Assembly: GCA_029961075.1 (NCBI GenBank)
Contig: JASBVL010000049.1
Span: 1-44,585, forward strand
Direction: 5' to 3'
DNA length: 44,585 nucleotides
Source of the DNA: Sphaerobacter sp.
GTDB lineage: Bacteria > Chloroflexota > Chloroflexia > Thermomicrobiales > Thermomicrobiaceae
Part shown: piece by piece, positions 27,570 through 37,203 of the stretch
Layout of the letters: each line of letters starts with the position of its first letter
How positions within the stretch are numbered: the stretch's first letter is position 1
The notes under the pieces: generated by a model
What the model was told of the DNA's origin: nothing
Databases searched by the model: none
What the model saw: the letters and a program-made list of their open reading frames with translations, nothing else
Program-made: the position numbers and the translations under genes

Positions 27570-28679
27570 CTACGGGGCGACGACGGGGATGGTTTGATAG
27601 GTGCTGGCGCAGGGCAGCCCGTGGCAGATCTCCAGCAGCCGCTCGGCCGGGCGGAAGATGGTGCAGGAGATGGTCTCCGACGCGCGCTCGCCGGTGCGGT
27701 GCTGGCAGATCGAGCCGGTCGGCCCGTCGTGGCGCGCCATGAGCGCGCGGGCGAAGGCAGCGTCGATGCGCCCCGCGGCCTCGGCGAGCGCCGCCTGCAC
27801 CGCCGCGTAGCGACCGCGGGAGTTGGCCGCCGCGCCGGGTCCAGCCTCGACATAGGCGTCGGCGAGCGCGGGCGAGACGAAGTGGTTGGTCGCCACCACG
27901 GCGTCGCCCTCCCGACGCACGAGCGCGCGGGTGCGATAGCCGCACTCGACGACGGCGACGGTGCCGGTGGCGTCGGCCAGGACGAGGTTGCCGGTGCCCA
28001 TCATCGGGATCGCGGCGAGGTAGGCGAGCGCGGCGTCGACCGTGGCGTGCTCCTCCAGGACGTGGAGCATGAGACTGTAGCGCGGCAGGCCCGGCCCCGC
28101 GTCCCGCGAGGGGACGTGGGTGTCGGCGATGGCCAGCCCGGCGGCGTTCATGCCGGAGCTGTAGACCCCCGGCGCGCCCGCGCTCGTGACGGCGCACCAG
28201 GGGATCCCTCGCTCGGGCCGGACCCGCAACACGATCTGGAGCGGCAGGTGGTCCAGGCGGTAGTCGCGGTTCTTCACCAGGAGCGGCGCGCCGTCGCCCG
28301 TGAGGGCGCCGCCGGCCGCCCAGGTGGTGCAGCCCTCGTGGGCGCCGCGCGGGGGCGCGCCGCGGGCCAGGTCGTGCAGGTAGGAGGCGGTTGCCGCGCC
28401 GAAGAGCACGTCCGGGTCAAGATCCAGCCCCTCGGCCAGCCCCGCGATCTGCTCCAGCGTGGCCGGGGAGTGGCGCTCCAGCGCGGCACGCAGGTCGGCC
28501 AGGTGCGCCGCCCGGGTGGCGGGGTCGAGCGGGACCTCGGCCTGGTGCCGCTCGGCCGCGGCGCGGATGAGCGGTGCGAGCGACTGGACGGCGCGCCCAT
28601 GCTGCCGGCCAATCTCGCGATGGCTCCCCGTGACGTCAACGACCCGGATCGCGGCGCTCGCCGCGGTCGGCTGGCTCAT
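27570..28679 (-). CDS. Peptidase C45 family acyltransferase/amidohydrolase
   Basis: C45 proteins are Ntn-hydrolases related to fungal acyl-CoA:6-aminopenicillanic acid acyltransferase; they cut themselves before a Cys, which then becomes the N-terminal nucleophile. The 369 residues contain RQHGRA near the N-terminus, the processing site HEG-Cys117-TTWAA, LLVKNRDYRLDHLPLQIVLRVRPE, YSSGMNAAGLAIADTHV, VVATNHF and SETISCTIFRPAERLLEICHGLPC. The start ATG (28679) overlaps the stop of the ABC ATPase gene (ATGA), so it is the last gene of a transporter operon. It probably hydrolyses an imported N-acyl or peptide-like compound; the substrate is unknown. No signal peptide is visible, so it acts in the cytoplasm. 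Confidence 0.88.
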   Translation of the reverse strand: MSQPTAASAAIRVVDVTGSHREIGRQHGRAVQSLAPLIRAAAERHQAEVPLDPATRAAHLADLRAALERHSPATLEQIAGLAEGLDLDPDVLFGAATASYLHDLARGAPPRGAHEGCTTWAAGGALTGDGAPLLVKNRDYRLDHLPLQIVLRVRPERGIPWCAVTSAGAPGVYSSGMNAAGLAIADTHVPSRDAGPGLPRYSLMLHVLEEHATVDAALAYLAAIPMMGTGNLVLADATGTVAVVECGYRTRALVRREGDAVVATNHFVSPALADAYVEAGPGAAANSRGRYAAVQAALAEAAGRIDAAFARALMARHDGPTGSICQHRTGERASETISCTIFRPAERLLEICHGLPCASTYQTIPVVAP

Positions 28680-29691
28680 CGGTTCCCTCCCGTGGACGTC
28701 TCTGCGGCGTAGAGGTGGCAGGCGACGCCGTGGCCGCCGCGCTCCACCCAGCGCGGCTCGTCGGTCTCGCAGATGCGGCCGATCTTGTAGGGGCAGCGGG
28801 TATGGAAGCGGCACCCGGCGGGCGGGTTGGTGGGGTCGGGCAGGTCGCCCTGCAGGACGATCCGCTCCCGTGGCTGCCGCTCGAGGCGGGGCACCGCCGA
28901 GAGGAGCGCGCGGGTATAGGGGTGCTGCGGATTCTGGAAGAGCTCGTCGGTCGGCGCCTGCTCGACGATCTTCCCCAGGTACATCACGGCGACGCGGTCG
29001 CTGACATGGCGGACCACGGCGAGGTTGTGGGCCACGAACAGGTAGGAGAGCCCGTAGTCCTGCTGGAGCTCCTGGAGCAGGTTGAGGATCTGGGCCTGGA
29101 TAGAGACATCGAGCGATGAGACCGGCTCGTCGGCGACGACGAAGCGCGGCTGCATGGCCAGGCAGCGCGCGATGCCGATGCGCTGGCGCTGGCCGCCGCT
29201 GAACTGGTGGGGATAGGCATCGAGATAGCGCTCGGTCAGGCCCACTCGCCGCAGCAGCGCGACGCTCTCCGCCTCCTGGGCGTGGTAGTCGCGGATGCCG
29301 CGCTGCGCCAGCGGCACCGCCAGGATCTGCCGCACGGTCTTGCGGGGGTTCAGCGACGCGTAGGGGTTCTGGAAGACGATCTGCGCCTCCCGGCGGAAGC
29401 GCGCCAGGCGCTCGCCGCGCGCGGTGTCGATGCGCTCGCCGTCGAAGTAGATTTCGCCGCGGGTCGGCTCGTGGAGGCGCAGGAGCAGGCGGCCGAGCGT
29501 CGTCTTGCCGCAGCCGCTCTCGCCGACGAGGCCGAGCGTCTCACCCCGCTGCACGGTGAGATCGACCCCGTCGACCGCGCGCAGGACGGCGTCGTGCGCG
29601 CGGGCGAGCAGCCGCGCGGCGATGCCCGGGCGCGACACGAAGTACTTGGTCAGGCCGCGCGCCTCCACGAGCGGGCGGTCGTGCGCCATGG

Positions 29692-29695
<4 letters not shown>
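28676..29695 (-). CDS. dppF: Di/oligopeptide ABC transporter ATPase (DppF/OppF type)
   Basis: About 339 residues. Walker A is [12 protein letters not shown], the signature is [18 protein letters not shown], Walker B is [15 protein letters not shown] and the H-loop [10 protein letters not shown]. The C-terminal [19 protein letters not shown] is the Cys-rich oligopeptide/dipeptide transporter domain that, in this family, may bind a metal cluster. The longer N-terminal insert [24 protein letters not shown] is typical of the F subunit. The GTG at 29695 overlaps the dppD stop (GTGA); ATG at 29689 is the alternative. It energises uptake together with the other ATPase. Confidence 0.93.
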
Positions 29696-30759
<1,064 letters not shown>

Positions 30760-30785
30760 CAGGTGCTCCCTACCTCCCCGTGGCC

Positions 30786-31743
30786 CTAGTGGGCCTTCAG
30801 CCGTGGGTCGAGAATATCCCGCAGCCCCTCACCGAGGAGGTTGATACTGAGGACCAGGATCAGGATCGCCAGGCCCGGGAACGTCGCCACCCACCAGGCG
30901 TCGAGCATGTAGTCGCGCCCCTCGGCCACCATCGAACCCCAGGCCGGGGTCGGCGGCTGGATGCCGAGCCCCAGGAAGGAGAGGGACGCCTCGGCGATGA
31001 TGAAGGTGCCCATGCGGAGGGTGCCGACGACGATGACCGGGTTCATCACGTTGGGCAGCGCCTCGCGCAGGAGGATGGCCCAGCCGGGTTGGCCGAGCGC
31101 GCGGGCGGCCTCGATGTACTCCTTGGTCTTCTCCGCCAGCATCTCGCCGCGCACGAGCCGGAAGAACTCGACCCAGGACTTGAAGGTGAGGGCCAGGATG
31201 ATGATCCAGAAGCCGGGGCCGAGGATGGTCATGACTCCGATGGCGAAGATGAGCATCGGGAAGGCCAGGAGGAAGTCGGCGATCCGGGAGGATGTCGGTC
31301 CAGCCCCCGAAGAAGCCGGACGCGAGGCCAATGAGCGTGCCCAGACAGAGCGCGACGGCCGTGCCGAGCAGCCCGATGAACAGGGAGATCCGCGCCCCGT
31401 ACACGATCCGGGCAAACTCATCGCGGCCCAGTTCGTCGGTCCCCAACCAGTGCTCCCCCGAGGGCGGGTCCAGGCGCCCCAGCAAGCGCTGCTCGTTGGG
31501 GTCGTAGCGCGCGATGACCGGCGCCAGCGCGGCCGCGGCCACCACGACGACCAGGTAGATCGTGCCGATCAGCGCGAAGCGGTTGCGGCGCAGCTCTCGC
31601 CAGACGCGCCGCTGCCGACTCGGGCGCAGCGGTGCGAATCGCTCGGAGCGGCTGCTGGCCTCCGCGCCCGCCAGGCGCTCCTGCTGCGGTGAGGCGTGCT
31701 CAGCGGTCAACCTGTGTCCCCCTGTTCCTCCCGGTGACGCCAC
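30786..31743 (-). pseudogene. dppC: Di/oligopeptide ABC transporter permease (DppC type), frameshifted
   Basis: The family is clear, but two frames are needed. Frame 1 from GTG 31743 (or TTG 31710, better placed for the GGGAGG site) gives an N-terminal helix LIGTIYLVVVVAAAALAPVIARYDPNE, HWLGTDELGRDEFARIVYGARISLFIG and GTLIGLASGFFGGWTDIL, up to about 31288. Frame 2 continues at about 31286 with RIADFLLAFPMLIFAIGVMTILGPGFW, the EAA-loop EYIEAARALGQPGWAILLREALPNVMNPVIV and the end GEGLRDILDPRLKAH. Family members have DxxxMR at this joint, so one or more bases are missing around CTCCCGGATC (about 31284-31290). As read, the product stops early and the transporter would lack one permease. A sequencing error at this C/G run is possible. 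Confidence 0.85.
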
Positions 31744-31768
31744 ACCACCCCATGCCTCCGGCGACCGC

Positions 31769-32722
31769 TCAGTCGAAGCGGATCCGCGGGTCGATGTAGA
31801 CGAGCAGGAGATCGGTGATGAGGTTGCCGATCACGAAGCCGAAGGCGATCAAGAGCACGGTGGCCTGCACGACCGGAAAATCGCGCCCGTTCACACCCTC
31901 CACCAGGTAGCGGCCGATCCCGGGCCAGGCGAAGACCGACTCGACGATCACGGCGCCGCTCAGCATGAAGCCGAAGTTGAGCCCCAGGATCGTGACCACC
32001 GGGATGAGCGCGTTGCGCAGGGCATGGCGGAGGATCGTGACGCGCTCGCTGAGCCCCTTCGCCCGGGCGGTGCGCACGTAGTCGCGGTGGATCACCTCGA
32101 GCATGCTCGAGCGGGTGTAGCGGGCGAGGCTGCCGGCCCCCCCAAGGCCGAGGACCAACACCGGCATCACCATGTGCCGCAAGCCGTCGCCGGACAGCGG
32201 CGACTCCCCGATCCCGGACGGCGGGAGCCACTGCAGCCGCACGGCGAACAACAGGATGAGGAGCAGCGCGAGCCAGAAGCTCGGGATGGACACGCCGAAG
32301 AGCGCGCCCACCATCGCCAGGTGATCCAGCCACCGGCCGCGATAGATGGCCGAGATGACCCCGACCCCGATCCCCAGGACCGCGGAGACCGCCAGGGACG
32401 CGAGGCCGAGCCGCAAGGTGTGGGGCAGCCGGCGCTGCAGGTCCCGGATCACGGGCGTCCCCTCGCGCAGGGACGTCCCCAGGTCGAAGCGCGCCAGCTT
32501 GGCCAGATACCGCCCGTACTGGACGTAGAGCGGGTCGTCGAACCCGTACTCGCGCTGGATCTGCGCGTGCAGCTCGGCGGACTTGTCCGGCGGCAGGTCC
32601 GGCGGGATGAACAGCGCGGCGGGATCCCCCGGGGCGAGGTGCATGGCAAAGAAGACGAGGGTCACCGCCCCCAGGATGGTGGGGATGGCCAGCAGCACAC
32701 CCTTCAGCACGTACGTCCGCAC
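31769..32722 (-). CDS. dppB: Di/oligopeptide ABC transporter permease (DppB type)
   Basis: A 317-residue inner-membrane subunit with six helices. The N-terminal LLAIPTILGAVTLVFFAMHLAPGDPAALF is typical of DppB, followed by REYGFDDPLYVQYGRYLAKLARFDLGTSLREGTPV, the EAA-loop YVRTARAKGLSERVTILRHALRNALIPVVTILG, and the end FDPRIR-like DPRIRFD. The GTG at 32722 has GAGAGGGA 9 nt before it and fits the family; a longer start at 32764 gives a non-conserved extension. It is the first gene of the operon. Unusually, no periplasmic substrate-binding protein gene precedes or follows. Confidence 0.93.
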   Translation of the reverse strand: MRTYVLKGVLLAIPTILGAVTLVFFAMHLAPGDPAALFIPPDLPPDKSAELHAQIQREYGFDDPLYVQYGRYLAKLARFDLGTSLREGTPVIRDLQRRLPHTLRLGLASLAVSAVLGIGVGVISAIYRGRWLDHLAMVGALFGVSIPSFWLALLLILLFAVRLQWLPPSGIGESPLSGDGLRHMVMPVLVLGLGGAGSLARYTRSSMLEVIHRDYVRTARAKGLSERVTILRHALRNALIPVVTILGLNFGFMLSGAVIVESVFAWPGIGRYLVEGVNGRDFPVVQATVLLIAFGFVIGNLITDLLLVYIDPRIRFD

Positions 32723-32885
32723 CTGCGATTCCCTCTCGTCGCATGGCGCCAGGGTAGCGACCACCTACCTGGCCCGGCGGCATGAGGAGTCACAGCCTGC
32801 GCCTGGCCGGCTATCGGCCGGGACGACGCCCCCTGCCGGGGTCACCGGGCGCGGATTGGTCGTGATTCATCGTAATCTGGATGGC

Positions 32886-32931
32886 AGACTAGCAGAGCCT
32901 GGCGCCCCTGTCAATAGTGTTCGGCGCCGAA
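32886..32931 (-). promoter_or_regulatory. Promoter of the dpp/C45 operon with a nearby palindrome
   Basis: On the minus strand TTGACA (32914-32909), 17 bp and TAGTCT (32891-32886) make a promoter with a start near 32879 and a leader of about 155 nt. The palindrome TTCGGCGCCGAA (32920-32931) lies just upstream of the -35, and the plus-strand TATGAT (32938-32943) could be the -10 of the divergent GntR gene. The divergent regulator is the likely ligand of this area. The rest of 32723-33117 has no gene. Confidence 0.55.
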
Positions 32932-33117
32932 ATTGCGTATGATTGGCGCCAGCGGCGGCACTGATGGCCCGCTACTGGCCGCGACGTGGCGGCACGGGCT
33001 CGGTGACACGCGGGGACAACTCGGCATCCCCGCTCCGCATGGCACGAGAGAGATCAGACACTTCCACGTGCGCGCGCGGCGATGTAGAGTTCCGCTGCGG
33101 ATGTAGACGGAGGGGTT

Positions 33118-33846
33118 ATGAGCAGGAGGGTGACGGGCGCGCCGTCGGGCGCGTCATCGGGCCGCGGGGCCGGCGTGCTGGCCGAGGCCGCCTACGTGGC
33201 GATCAAGCGCAGCATCATCCGCTGCGAGCTGGAGCCGGGGCAGCAGGTGACCGAGGAGCAGCTCGGCACCCGCTTCGGCGTCGGGCGCGCCGCCGTGCGC
33301 GCCGCGCTCAAGCGGCTCTACCAGGAGCAGTTGATCCACAGCCTGTCGCGGAACCGCTACGTCATCGCGCCGATCACGCTCAAGTACGTCAATGAGCTGT
33401 TCGAGCTGCGCCTGCTGCTCGAGCCGCCGGCGGCGCGGCTGGCGGCGGGGCGCATCGACGCCGCGCTGCTCGAGCGCCTCACGGCGCTGGCGCAGGCCCG
33501 CTACGAGACCGGCGACCGCGACAGCGCCGCCGCCTTCCTGGCCGCCAACACCGAGTTCCACGCGACCGTGGCCGAGGCGTCGGGCAACAGCATGCTCGCC
33601 CGCGCGATCCGCGATCTGCTCGACAAGGTCGAGCGGGTGCATCACATGAGCCACCTGCTGCGCGATCGCAACGAGGAGGCGTACCACGAGCACCACGACC
33701 TGGTAGACGCCCTCGCGGCGGGCGATGGCGAGCGGGCCGAGCGCGTGATGACCGACCAGATCCTGGCCGCCAGGGCCTTCGTCATCGACGCGATGCTGGC
33801 GAGTGCGGCGGTGCAGTCGGTCAACGTCGCCCCGCGGCAGGCGTAG
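33118..33846 (+). CDS. GntR-family regulator with FCD domain
   Basis: 242 residues. The N-terminal winged helix-turn-helix has AIKRSIIRCELEPGQQVTEEQLGTRFGVGRAAVRAALKRLYQEQLI (about residues 28-75) and is followed by the FCD ligand domain: ELRLLLEPPAARLAA, NTEFHATVAEASGN (metal-binding His), and [25 protein letters not shown] (metal-binding His). FCD regulators often bind carboxylates or other catabolic intermediates and repress neighbouring genes. It starts with ATG at 33118 behind GGAGGGG and is divergent from the dpp/C45 operon, which it probably controls. The effector is unknown. Confidence 0.92.
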   Translation: MSRRVTGAPSGASSGRGAGVLAEAAYVAIKRSIIRCELEPGQQVTEEQLGTRFGVGRAAVRAALKRLYQEQLIHSLSRNRYVIAPITLKYVNELFELRLLLEPPAARLAAGRIDAALLERLTALAQARYETGDRDSAAAFLAANTEFHATVAEASGNSMLARAIRDLLDKVERVHHMSHLLRDRNEEAYHEHHDLVDALAAGDGERAERVMTDQILAARAFVIDAMLASAAVQSVNVAPRQA

Positions 33847-33952
33847 GCGCCGCCTTGCGCCGGCCGGGGAGGTTTGGCATAACACGCGGGTGGGGGCCGG
33901 CCGCACCGGTGCCCCCGGGCCGGTCGCTCGCGCCACTACGGGGAGCCCAGCC

Positions 33953-34228
33953 GTGCACGGAGAGTACAAGACCCCCGGCGGCAAGCTGGTCGTCGTCGAC
34001 TGCGAGGTCCGTGACGGTCGCGTCGTGGGAGCGCAGGTGAGCGGCGACTTCTTCCTCGAGCCCGCCGAGGCCCTGACCGCCATCACCGCCGCGATCGAGG
34101 GCATGCCCGCCGACCTGGACGAGGCGGCCATCGCCGCGCGCGTGCGCGCCGCCCTGGCCCCCGACGTGGTCATGGTCGGCTTCTCCCCGGAGGCGGTCGC
34201 GCGCGCCGTGCGGAGGGCCCTGGCATGA
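33953..34228 (+). CDS. Lipoate-protein ligase accessory subunit (C-terminal-domain homologue, LplB-like)
   Basis: 91 residues matching the C-terminal accessory domain of lipoate ligases as a free protein: EYKTPGGKLVVVDCEVRDGRVVGAQVSGDFFLEPAEALTAITAAIEGMPADLD. In Thermoplasma and other archaea the ligase consists of a large LplA and such a small protein, both needed for lipoyl-AMP formation (known for that family). Its GTG start at 33953 has GGGGAG upstream, and its stop overlaps the next start (ATGA at 34225-34228). The overlap and order strongly suggest a two-subunit enzyme. Confidence 0.85.
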   Translation: MHGEYKTPGGKLVVVDCEVRDGRVVGAQVSGDFFLEPAEALTAITAAIEGMPADLDEAAIAARVRAALAPDVVMVGFSPEAVARAVRRALA

Positions 34229-35007
34229 GTGATCGATCCCGCTGGAGCGCGTACCGCTGGCACCTGATCCGGCCGCTCCCGGTGGCCGCGCCGGTCAACC
34301 ACGCGCTCGACGAGGTCCTCACCCGGCGGGTCGGCGCGGGGGAGCGCCACCCGACGCTGCGGTTCTGGGGGCGCATCGAGCCGGAGGTGGTCATCGGGCG
34401 CTTCCAATCGGTGCGGAATGAGGTCGATGAGGCGGCCGCGCGACGCTACGGGATCCAGATCATGCGGCGGCTCACCGGCGGCGGCGCGATGTTCGTCGAG
34501 CCGCCCAACGTGATCACCTACTCCCTGTATGCCCCCCAGGAGCTGGTCGCCGGCATGTCCTTCGTCGAGTCCTACGCCTTCCTGGATGCCTGGGCCATCG
34601 AGGCGCTCCGCTCGCTGGGGATCGATGCCTGGTACGAGCCGATCAACGACATGACGTCGAGCGGCGGCAAGATCGGCGGTGCGGCGCAGGCGCGGCGCTT
34701 CGGCGCCGTGCTCCACCACGCCACGCTGGCGTACGACCTCAACTCCGACCGCATGCTGGAGGTCCTGCGCATCGGCAAGGAGAAGCTGAGCGACAAGGGC
34801 ATCACCAGCGCGGCCAAGCGCGTCGGCCCCATTCGCCAGCAGACGAACCTCCCGCGCGACGTGATCGTGGAGCGGATGATCGAGACCTTCGCCCGCTGGT
34901 GCGGTGGCCTGGCAGAGGGCCAGGTGACCGCGGCGGAGATGGAGGAGGCGGGCGAGCTCATCCGCACCAAGTACGGCACGCGGGAGTGGATCTACACCCT
35001 GCCCTAG
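34225..35007 (+). CDS. lplA: Lipoate-protein ligase, catalytic subunit
   Basis: 260 residues of the biotin/lipoate-ligase fold, making lipoyl-AMP and transferring lipoate to E2/GcvH proteins. Motifs are the adenylate loop RRLTGGGAMF (81-90), EPPNVITYSL, the catalytic Lys149 in SGGKIGGAAQARR and VLHHATLAYDLN. It lacks the C-terminal accessory domain of E. coli LplA; that is supplied by the overlapping upstream gene. The small C-terminal helix ends RTKYGTREWIYTLP. A weak hairpin (CACGGG...CCCGTG, 35019-35041) follows. A lipoate-scavenging role is inferred; octanoyl transfer cannot be excluded. Confidence 0.92.
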   Translation: MSDRSRWSAYRWHLIRPLPVAAPVNHALDEVLTRRVGAGERHPTLRFWGRIEPEVVIGRFQSVRNEVDEAAARRYGIQIMRRLTGGGAMFVEPPNVITYSLYAPQELVAGMSFVESYAFLDAWAIEALRSLGIDAWYEPINDMTSSGGKIGGAAQARRFGAVLHHATLAYDLNSDRMLEVLRIGKEKLSDKGITSAAKRVGPIRQQTNLPRDVIVERMIETFARWCGGLAEGQVTAAEMEEAGELIRTKYGTREWIYTLP

Positions 35008-35258
35008 CTCCGGATCACCACGGGCCGCGGTCCGTCCCGTGTCCTCGCCTCGGAGCAGCGGCCCGCCGGCCCGCTCATCGCCATGGACAGCACCCGCGTG
35101 ATGGTGGGGCTGGTCACCCGTGCGCTCCTCGGCTATGGTCATTCCGTGCGGCCGCCTCCCAGCTCAGCGGTGGCACGCGCGCGGCCGCTCGCGGCCACGC
35201 CACCTGGCCCGCACAGCATCTCGTACGTGACACGTCATCCGCATCGAGGAGGTCGTCG

Positions 35259-36434
35259 GTGCCCGAGGCATCGCTGCGTGTGCTTGCCTGGCCTGCCTGC
35301 CGGAATCGGCCCTATAACCCGTACAACTGGCTGCTGTCGACCCACCTGACCGCATGCGACCCGCGCGTCGTGGTCGGCGAGTTCACGCCGGGCGCGCTGA
35401 TGTTCCAGCTCTGGGACATCTGGCATATGCACTGGCCGGAGAAGTTCCTGCGCATCACCCGGCGCGCGGAGATGCTGGCCAAGGTAGGGGCTCTGGCGGC
35501 GCTCATCCGCTGGGCCAAGCTGCGGGGGATCCGTCTCGTCTGGACCATCCACAACCTGATGTCGCACGAGCGGCTGTATCCCGCGGTCGAGGCGTGGCTG
35601 CGCCACTGGGTGGTGGATCAGATCGACGGGGCCATTGCGCTGAGCGAGAGCAGCGCCGCGGCAGCGCGGCGGCGCTTCGCGCGGCTGGGGCACCTGCCGC
35701 TGGCGGTGATCCCGCACGGGCACTACATCGACGCCTACCCCAACACCCTGGACGGGGCGGCGGCGCGCGCCGCGCTGGGGCTGGACCCCCACCACCGCGT
35801 GCTGCTCTTCATCGGGCAGGTGCGGCGGTACAAGAACGTCACCCGGCTGATCGACTGCGTCGGCGCGCTGCCGGATCCGGACCTGCGGTTGGTCGTCGCC
35901 GGGCTGCCGAACGATCCGGCACTGGCAGCCGAGGTCCGATGCGCGGCCCAGCGCGATCCCCGCGTGCAGACCCACCTCGCCTTGATCCCGGACGCCCGGC
36001 TGCAGGTCTTCCTCAACGCGGCGGACCTGGTCGTCCTGCCCTACGAGGAGATCCTCAACTCCGGCTCGGCGCTGCTTGCCCTCTCATTCCGGCGCCCGGT
36101 GCTCGTGCCCGGGCGCGGCTCGATGGGGGAGCTGCGGCAGCGCTTCGGTGAACGATGGGTGATGACGTACGACCAGGGGCTGACCCCGGCGACCTTGCGG
36201 CGCGCGCTCGAGACGCTCGATCGGCTCCCGGCCGATGGGGACGACCTCGAGCGTCGGCTGCGCCGCGAGGTCGGGTGGGACCGGATCGCGGCCGAGACGG
36301 TCTCCTTCTACCGGTCCGTGCTCGGACGCGACCCGGTGGCGGCCCCCGGCGCCCGGGACGCCGTGCCGGCCGCGCCTGCTGGGGCCACGGTCAGTCGCCC
36401 AGCGCCATCCGGCGGGAGAGCATCTCTGCGTTGA
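35259..36434 (+). CDS. GT4-like glycosyltransferase
   Basis: 391 residues, cytoplasmic, GT-B fold. The C-terminal half has HRVLLFIGQVRRYKNVTRLIDCV (nucleotide-sugar binding start), LRLVVAGLPND, QVFLNAADLVVLPYEEILNSGSALLALSFRRPVLVP with the conserved acidic Glu, and a C-terminal ETVSFYRSVL helix. The N-terminal half contains WPEKFLRITRRAEMLAKVGAL and TIHNLMSHERLYPAVEAWL, resembling beta-1,4-mannosyl/glucuronosyl-type transferases that act on exopolysaccharide. I chose the GTG at 35259 because GAGGAGG lies just before it. It ends tail-to-tail, with a 44-bp overlap, with a nucleotide-sugar dehydrogenase, which suggests surface polysaccharide synthesis. The region 35042-35258 holds no gene. Confidence 0.85.
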   Translation: MPEASLRVLAWPACRNRPYNPYNWLLSTHLTACDPRVVVGEFTPGALMFQLWDIWHMHWPEKFLRITRRAEMLAKVGALAALIRWAKLRGIRLVWTIHNLMSHERLYPAVEAWLRHWVVDQIDGAIALSESSAAAARRRFARLGHLPLAVIPHGHYIDAYPNTLDGAAARAALGLDPHHRVLLFIGQVRRYKNVTRLIDCVGALPDPDLRLVVAGLPNDPALAAEVRCAAQRDPRVQTHLALIPDARLQVFLNAADLVVLPYEEILNSGSALLALSFRRPVLVPGRGSMGELRQRFGERWVMTYDQGLTPATLRRALETLDRLPADGDDLERRLRREVGWDRIAAETVSFYRSVLGRDPVAAPGARDAVPAAPAGATVSRPAPSGGRASLR

Positions 36435-37203
36435 CCGTTGCGGTCGCCTGGGGCAGCGTGGCCGGCAACCCCAACTCGTCGCGGAGGAATCCGATAAACG
36501 CGGCGAGGTCCTTCGGCAGGCACTCGTCGTCGAAGCCGAGTTGGGCGGGGCGAACGTCCAGTTCCTCGTTGGCCTCGCCGTCGCCGATGCGCGGGTCGAG
36601 CGCCAGGCCGCGCTTCACGACCTCGTAGTCGATCTCCAGGGCGCGGCACGCATCCCAGATCTCGTGCATGTAGGAGATCTTGAGTGCCAGGAAGACGTTC
36701 GCGGCGTACTTGATCATCTCGGCCGTGCGGCTGTCGGTCAGGACGAACTCGACCCGCGGGTCGAGCCGCGGCCGGTAGACATCGGCGACCCGCACGGCGA
36801 CCTCAGGCTCGTCCGCACCGATCACGACGCGATACGGGTGGCGCGCATCCTCGAAGGCGCGGTGGGCACGCAGGAACTCCGGGTTCGATGCGAACCGAAC
36901 ACCGGAGTATTGCGCCTGGAGCGCCCGGACTGTGCCCGGCAGGACCGTCGACCGCACCGCGATGATCTGGTCCGGCCGCAGGATCGGCGTGATCCTGTCC
37001 AACACCTCGTGTACGATACTCAGGTCATTCTTCCCCAGCTCGGTCGGCACCGGCACGGCCAGAAAGATGATGTCGCAATCCATCAGCACCCTGGGGTCGT
37101 CGTATCCCTTCGGCGGATCAAAGATAGCCGGCTGATCGAAGAGCCTGGCCGTCGCTTCGCCGACGACCCCGTAGCCAATAACACCGACACGCGCCTGCGT
37201 CAT
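36391..37203 (-). CDS. Short UDP-glucose/GDP-mannose dehydrogenase-like protein
   Basis: 270 residues, whereas full enzymes have about 430. It has the NAD loop GVIGYGVVGEA, FLAVPVPT, AVRSTVLPGTV, ASNPEFLRAHRAFEDARHPYRVVIG, TAEMIKYAANVFLALKISYMHEI with the substrate-binding Lys165, and GFDDECLPKDLAAF with catalytic Cys228. The C-terminal UDP-binding Rossmann domain is absent; the protein ends naturally at MALGD, and DNA beyond is the GT gene on the other strand. The retained domains are those of catalysis and NAD binding, so a minimal enzyme using another sugar donor or a heteromer is possible. It starts with ATG at 37203 after GGAGGGCAGGGG. Confidence 0.88.
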   Translation of the reverse strand: MTQARVGVIGYGVVGEATARLFDQPAIFDPPKGYDDPRVLMDCDIIFLAVPVPTELGKNDLSIVHEVLDRITPILRPDQIIAVRSTVLPGTVRALQAQYSGVRFASNPEFLRAHRAFEDARHPYRVVIGADEPEVAVRVADVYRPRLDPRVEFVLTDSRTAEMIKYAANVFLALKISYMHEIWDACRALEIDYEVVKRGLALDPRIGDGEANEELDVRPAQLGFDDECLPKDLAAFIGFLRDELGLPATLPQATATVNAEMLSRRMALGD

